Assembly: GCF_002285285.1 (NCBI RefSeq)
Contig: NZ_NSJF01000002.1
Coordinates: 620,001-684,000 of the forward strand
Direction: 5' to 3'
DNA from: Vandammella animalimorsus
Lineage (GTDB): Bacteria > Pseudomonadota > Gammaproteobacteria > Burkholderiales > Burkholderiaceae_C
DNA: 64,000 nucleotides
The notes under the pieces are model-generated. The model was not told the origin of the DNA. It worked only from the letters and a program-made list of their open reading frames with translations, and did not search any database. Below, piece by piece: positions 60,857 to 64,000 of this stretch. The position numbers and the translations under genes are program-made. Every line of letters begins with the position of its first letter. Positions within the stretch are counted from its first letter, which is position 1.

Positions 60857-61319
60857 GCGGTTTCTCAAAACGATTGCCGGCAGGCTGGGGCAGGGGCGCA
60901 GCGCGCCAAGCGCGCCGCAGGCGGGCATTGTCGCACCGCTGCGACAGCGCATCGGCCAGGCGGGCGAGGCGCGTGCGCTGGCGCACCTGCAGGCCCAGGG
61001 CCTGCAACTGGTGCAGCGCAACTGGCGCGCGCCCGGGCGTGGCGGCGGGGAAATCGACCTTATCGTGCGCGAGCCCGATGGCACTTTGGTGTTCGTCGAA
61101 GTGCGTGTGCGCGGCCGCCAGAGCCACGGCGGTGCGGCGGCCAGCATCGACGCGCGCAAACGCCGGCGCATCGTGGCCGCAGCGCGGCATTACCTGGCCC
61201 AGCACTCGGGCATGAGCTGGCCTGGCTGCCGTTTTGATGTGATGTTGGTCGATGGCGAAGGGCCGCAGGCCGAAATGCAATGGCTCCAAGCGGCCTTCGA
61301 CGCCGATGAGGGCGCGTGA
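60855..61319 (+). CDS. yraN: YraN family (UPF0102) protein
   Basis: 154 residues. Endonuclease-like fold motifs: GQAGEARALAHLQAQGLQLV, GGGEIDLIVREPDGTLVFVEVRVR and ARKRRRIVAAARHYL, the usual order for YraN next to rsmI. Function not established. The ATG at 60855-60857 overlaps the rsmI ATG on the other strand (shared CATG). No upstream UTR is available without entering rsmI. Confidence 0.92.
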   Translation: MRFLKTIAGRLGQGRSAPSAPQAGIVAPLRQRIGQAGEARALAHLQAQGLQLVQRNWRAPGRGGGEIDLIVREPDGTLVFVEVRVRGRQSHGGAAASIDARKRRRIVAAARHYLAQHSGMSWPGCRFDVMLVDGEGPQAEMQWLQAAFDADEGA

Positions 61320-61428
61320 TGAAAGCTTATGAAAAGTTTTGCCCAGCGGCCCGCACAACGGTTCCCATCTGAGGGCTCTGCAGCGTATCGGCGTGCCCAT
61401 GGAAGCAGCCGGGCCCAGAGGGCGAGGC

Positions 61429-61457
61429 TTGCCTGATTGGCTCGGTCATGTGATAAT
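61429..61457 (+). promoter_or_regulatory. Probable sigma-70 promoter of the rpsL operon
   Basis: ttgcct (61429-61434) and gataat (61452-61457) are spaced by 17 bases, close to the consensus. It lies 106 bases before the rpsL ATG, inside the 243-base gap after yraN, which has no gene. Confidence 0.55.
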
Positions 61458-61562
61458 GGCCGGCTTTTCGCCTTGCGTACTTTGTTTTCGCTGGGGCGAG
61501 AAGCTATGCCCGGGCCTCTGCCTGGGTTCACGTTTTGCAATCACGTTGAGGAACTCGATTCA

Positions 61563-61940
61563 ATGCCAACGATTAATCAGCTTGTCCGTCGCGGGCGCAC
61601 GGTGGAGACTGTCAAGTCCAAGAGCCCTGCGATGGAAGAGTGCCCGCAGCGCCGAGGCGTTTGCACTCGCGTCTACACCACAACTCCCAAGAAGCCGAAC
61701 TCCGCTTTGCGTAAGGTGGCCAAGGTGCGCCTGACCAACGGCTTCGAAGTCATTTCCTACATCGGCGGTGAGGGCCACAACCTGCAGGAGCACAGCGTGG
61801 TGCTGGTGCGCGGCGGTCGTGTGAAGGACTTGCCTGGTGTGCGTTACCACATCGTGCGTGGTTCGCTGGACCTGCAAGGCGTCAAGGATCGCAAGCAGGC
61901 GCGCTCCAAGTACGGCGCCAAGCGTCCCAAGAAGGCCTGA
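61563..61940 (+). CDS. rpsL: 30S ribosomal protein S12
   Basis: 125 residues. The whole S12 pattern is present: [50 protein letters not shown] and [13 protein letters not shown]. Lys in TPKKPNS and in GRVKDLPG, the sites changed in streptomycin resistance, are wild type. GAGGAA lies upstream of the ATG. It opens the str operon, with rpsG and fusA after it. Confidence 0.98.
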   Translation: MPTINQLVRRGRTVETVKSKSPAMEECPQRRGVCTRVYTTTPKKPNSALRKVAKVRLTNGFEVISYIGGEGHNLQEHSVVLVRGGRVKDLPGVRYHIVRGSLDLQGVKDRKQARSKYGAKRPKKA

Positions 61941-62158
61941 TGGCCGCCTGTGGTGCCGGCTTTGCTGCGGTGCCCGCTTTCGTTTTTTGCCGGCCTGGCC
62001 GGTGTTCTGGTTTTACGGTGCCTGTATCCGCTTGACGAGCGGCAGGCGTAGTGGCCCTTTGGTTGCAGGTGTGTGCCTGCCTGGGGTCGAGTAAGTGCAG
62101 CGCCCTTTGGTGTTGCATGGCGCGTCAGCGCCAACTGAAGCAATTTTTGAGGTGAAAA

Positions 62159-62632
62159 ATGCCACGTCGTCGCGAAGTTCCCAAACGTGAAATCCTGCCG
62201 GATCCCAAGTTCGGCAATGTCGAGCTGTCCAAATTCATGAACGTGATCATGGAAGGCGGCAAAAAGGCGGTGGCCGAGCGCATCATCTACGGTGCGCTGG
62301 ACATCATCGGTGAGAAGCAAAAGGACAAGGATCCGCTGGAGGTCTTCACCACCGCGATCAACAACGTCAAGCCGATGGTCGAGGTCAAGTCCCGCCGTGT
62401 TGGTGGCGCCAACTACCAGGTGCCCGTGGAAGTGCGTCCGGTGCGTCGTCTGGCCCTGTCCATGCGCTGGATCAAGGATGCAGCCCGCAAGCGCAGCGAA
62501 AAGTCCATGGCTCAGCGCCTGGCCAATGAGCTGATCGAGGCCACCGAAGGCCGTGGCGGCGCCATGCGCAAGCGCGATGAGGTGCATCGCATGGCCGAGG
62601 CCAACAAGGCCTTCAGCCACTTCCGTTTCTGA
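62159..62632 (+). CDS. rpsG: 30S ribosomal protein S7
   Basis: 157 residues. [36 protein letters not shown] and [20 protein letters not shown] are S7 signatures. It binds the 3' major domain of 16S rRNA. GAGGTG precedes the ATG. The 218-base gap after rpsL holds no gene that I can see. Confidence 0.98.
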   Translation: MPRRREVPKREILPDPKFGNVELSKFMNVIMEGGKKAVAERIIYGALDIIGEKQKDKDPLEVFTTAINNVKPMVEVKSRRVGGANYQVPVEVRPVRRLALSMRWIKDAARKRSEKSMAQRLANELIEATEGRGGAMRKRDEVHRMAEANKAFSHFRF

Positions 62633-62712
62633 TTGATTTTTTCTGCGGCTGCAAGCCCGGCCTGTACCGTACAGCACAGGGCGGGCTTTGGCCGTTATGG
62701 AGTATTTGACAA

Positions 62713-64000
62713 ATGGCTCGCAAAACCCCCATTGAGCGCTACCGCAACATTGGCATCTCGGCGCACATCGACGCCGGCAAGACCACCACGTCCGAGCGCA
62801 TTCTGTTCTACACCGGCGTGACCCACAAGCTGGGTGAGGTTCACGACGGCGCCGCCACCACCGACTGGATGGAGCAGGAACAAGAACGTGGCATCACCAT
62901 CACTTCCTCGGCCGTGACGGCCTTCTGGAAGGGCATGGACATGAGCCGCCCCGAGCACCGCATCAACATCATCGACACCCCGGGTCACGTGGACTTCACC
63001 ATTGAGGTGGAGCGCTCCATGCGCGTGCTCGACGGCGCCTGCATGGTGTACTGTGCCGTGGGTGGCGTGCAGCCTCAGTCCGAAACCGTCTGGCGTCAGG
63101 CCAACAAGCACAAAGTGCCGCGTCTGGCCTTCGTCAACAAGATGGACCGCACCGGCGCCAACTTCTTCAAGGTCGTTGACCAGATGAAGCTGCGCCTGAA
63201 GGCCAATCCCGTGCCAGTGGTGATCCCCATCGGCGCCGAGGACAGCTTCAAGGGCGTGGTCGACCTGATCAAGATGAAGGGCATCCTCTGGGATGAGGCT
63301 TCGCAGGGCATGAAGTTCGAATACGTGGACATCCCTGCCGAACTGGTCGACACCGCCAAGGAATGGCGCGAGAAGATGGTCGAGGCCGCAGCCGAGTCCT
63401 CCGAGGAACTGATGAACAAGTACCTCGAGGAAGGCGATCTGTCCGAGCAGGAAATCATCGCCGGCCTGCGCCAGCGCACCATCGCCACCGAAATCCAGCC
63501 CATGCTGTGCGGCTCTGCGTTCAAGAACAAGGGCGTGCAGCGCATGTTGGATGCGGTGCTGGACTTCCTGCCCTCGCCGGTGGACATCCCCGACGTGGCA
63601 GGCACCGACCCGGACGATGAGGAAAAGCCGCTGACCCGCAAGGCCGACGACAACGAAAAGTTCTCGGCGCTGGCGTTCAAGCTGATGACCGACCCCTTCG
63701 TTGGTCAGCTGACCTTTGTGCGCGTGTACTCGGGCGTGCTCTCCAAGGGCGACACCGTGCTCAACGCCACCAAGGGCAAGAAAGAACGCATCGGCCGTAT
63801 CGTTCAGATGCGCGCCAATGAGCGTCAAGAGATCGATGAGATCCGCGCGGGCGACATTGCCGCTTGCGTGGGCCTGAAGGACGTGACCACCGGCGAGACG
63901 CTGTGCGACATCGACTCGCCCATCGTGCTGGAAAAAATGGTCTTCCCCGAGCCGGTGATTGCTCAGGCTGTGGAACCCAAGTCCAAGTCCGACCAGGAAA
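62713..64000 (+). CDS. fusA: Elongation factor G, 3' end cut by the window
   Basis: 429 codons are visible of about 700. G1 [14 protein letters not shown]2 [12 protein letters not shown]3 [15 protein letters not shown] and G4 [10 protein letters not shown] are intact; domain II starts near residue 310. It drives translocation. GGAG precedes the ATG at 62713. The reading frame is open to the edge. Confidence 0.98.
   Translation, partial: MARKTPIERYRNIGISAHIDAGKTTTSERILFYTGVTHKLGEVHDGAATTDWMEQEQERGITITSSAVTAFWKGMDMSRPEHRINIIDTPGHVDFTIEVERSMRVLDGACMVYCAVGGVQPQSETVWRQANKHKVPRLAFVNKMDRTGANFFKVVDQMKLRLKANPVPVVIPIGAEDSFKGVVDLIKMKGILWDEASQGMKFEYVDIPAELVDTAKEWREKMVEAAAESSEELMNKYLEEGDLSEQEIIAGLRQRTIATEIQPMLCGSAFKNKGVQRMLDAVLDFLPSPVDIPDVAGTDPDDEEKPLTRKADDNEKFSALAFKLMTDPFVGQLTFVRVYSGVLSKGDTVLNATKGKKERIGRIVQMRANERQEIDEIRAGDIAACVGLKDVTTGETLCDIDSPIVLEKMVFPEPVIAQAVEPKSKSDQE

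Noticed and set aside
1-64000. tRNA, rRNA, CRISPR array, prophage or integrase genes
   Set aside because: I looked through the intergenic stretches and protein set and saw no cloverleaf, no regularly spaced repeats and no phage or integrase genes. A tRNA scan would settle the first point.

Overview
The window is GC-rich, densely coding DNA from a Gram-negative betaproteobacterium of the order Burkholderiales, most likely the family Comamonadaceae. This rests on the kinds of genes seen and their order: a 337-residue trimeric porin of the Burkholderiales type, an intracellular PHB depolymerase, a stand-alone RnfB-like ferredoxin, paired M16 peptidases before rsmD, kdsD-kdsC-lptC, and rpsL-rpsG-fusA. 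It is chromosomal core sequence with a few accessory insertions. I saw no tRNA, rRNA, CRISPR array, prophage or plasmid replication gene.

Layout. 1-5268 (minus): type II secretion genes gspE-F-G-H-I-J and the first codons of a probable gspK. 5405-6466 (minus): pyrC. 6595-11569 (plus): an export operon of a TolC-like outer membrane protein, an HlyD-like adaptor and two ABC-2 permeases with no ATPase gene, closed by a terminator. 11664-13241 (minus): ftsY. 13387-18066 (plus): two M16 peptidase-like lipoproteins, rsmD and an asparaginase, chained by ATGA/TTGA overlaps. 18044-24141 (minus): a degenerate sensor kinase, a secreted molybdopterin-fold protein, an RnfB-like ferredoxin, phaZ and a Bcr/CflA-type efflux pump. 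24480-32308 (plus): a porin, then a five-gene Dpp/Opp-type peptide uptake operon. 32461-42530 (plus): an AI-2E-family permease fused to a GAF domain, tal-pgi, kdsD-kdsC-lptC, an SDR and a DadA-like oxidoreductase. 42746-44901: a class III aminotransferase divergent from an Lrp/AsnC regulator, with a strong palindrome between them. 45024-46185 (minus): three small envelope-stress-type genes (BON, DUF883-like, DUF1328-like). 46480-48421: a small membrane protein, a YqaA-like protein and sodB. 49013-54529 (plus): an 1838-residue modular secreted protein with a C-terminal sorting-type tail. 54632-56533: mtfA and a complete IS630-type element. 56563-60856 (minus): a gene remnant, ileS and rsmI. 60855-64000 (plus): yraN, rpsL, rpsG and the start of fusA.

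The least expected features are these. Two families of 125-180 bp palindromic non-coding repeats are present, five copies in all, each starting at or within about 20 bp of a stop codon. A histidine kinase has Gln in place of the phospho-acceptor His and sits beside a secreted SUOX-fold protein with no cysteine for molybdenum. IleS has lost three of the four C-terminal zinc cysteines. The PHB depolymerase carries a long Lys/Ala-rich tail. The 1838-residue protein has SdrD-B-like and DUF11-like modules. Functions come from reading motifs and family knowledge; no database search was run.
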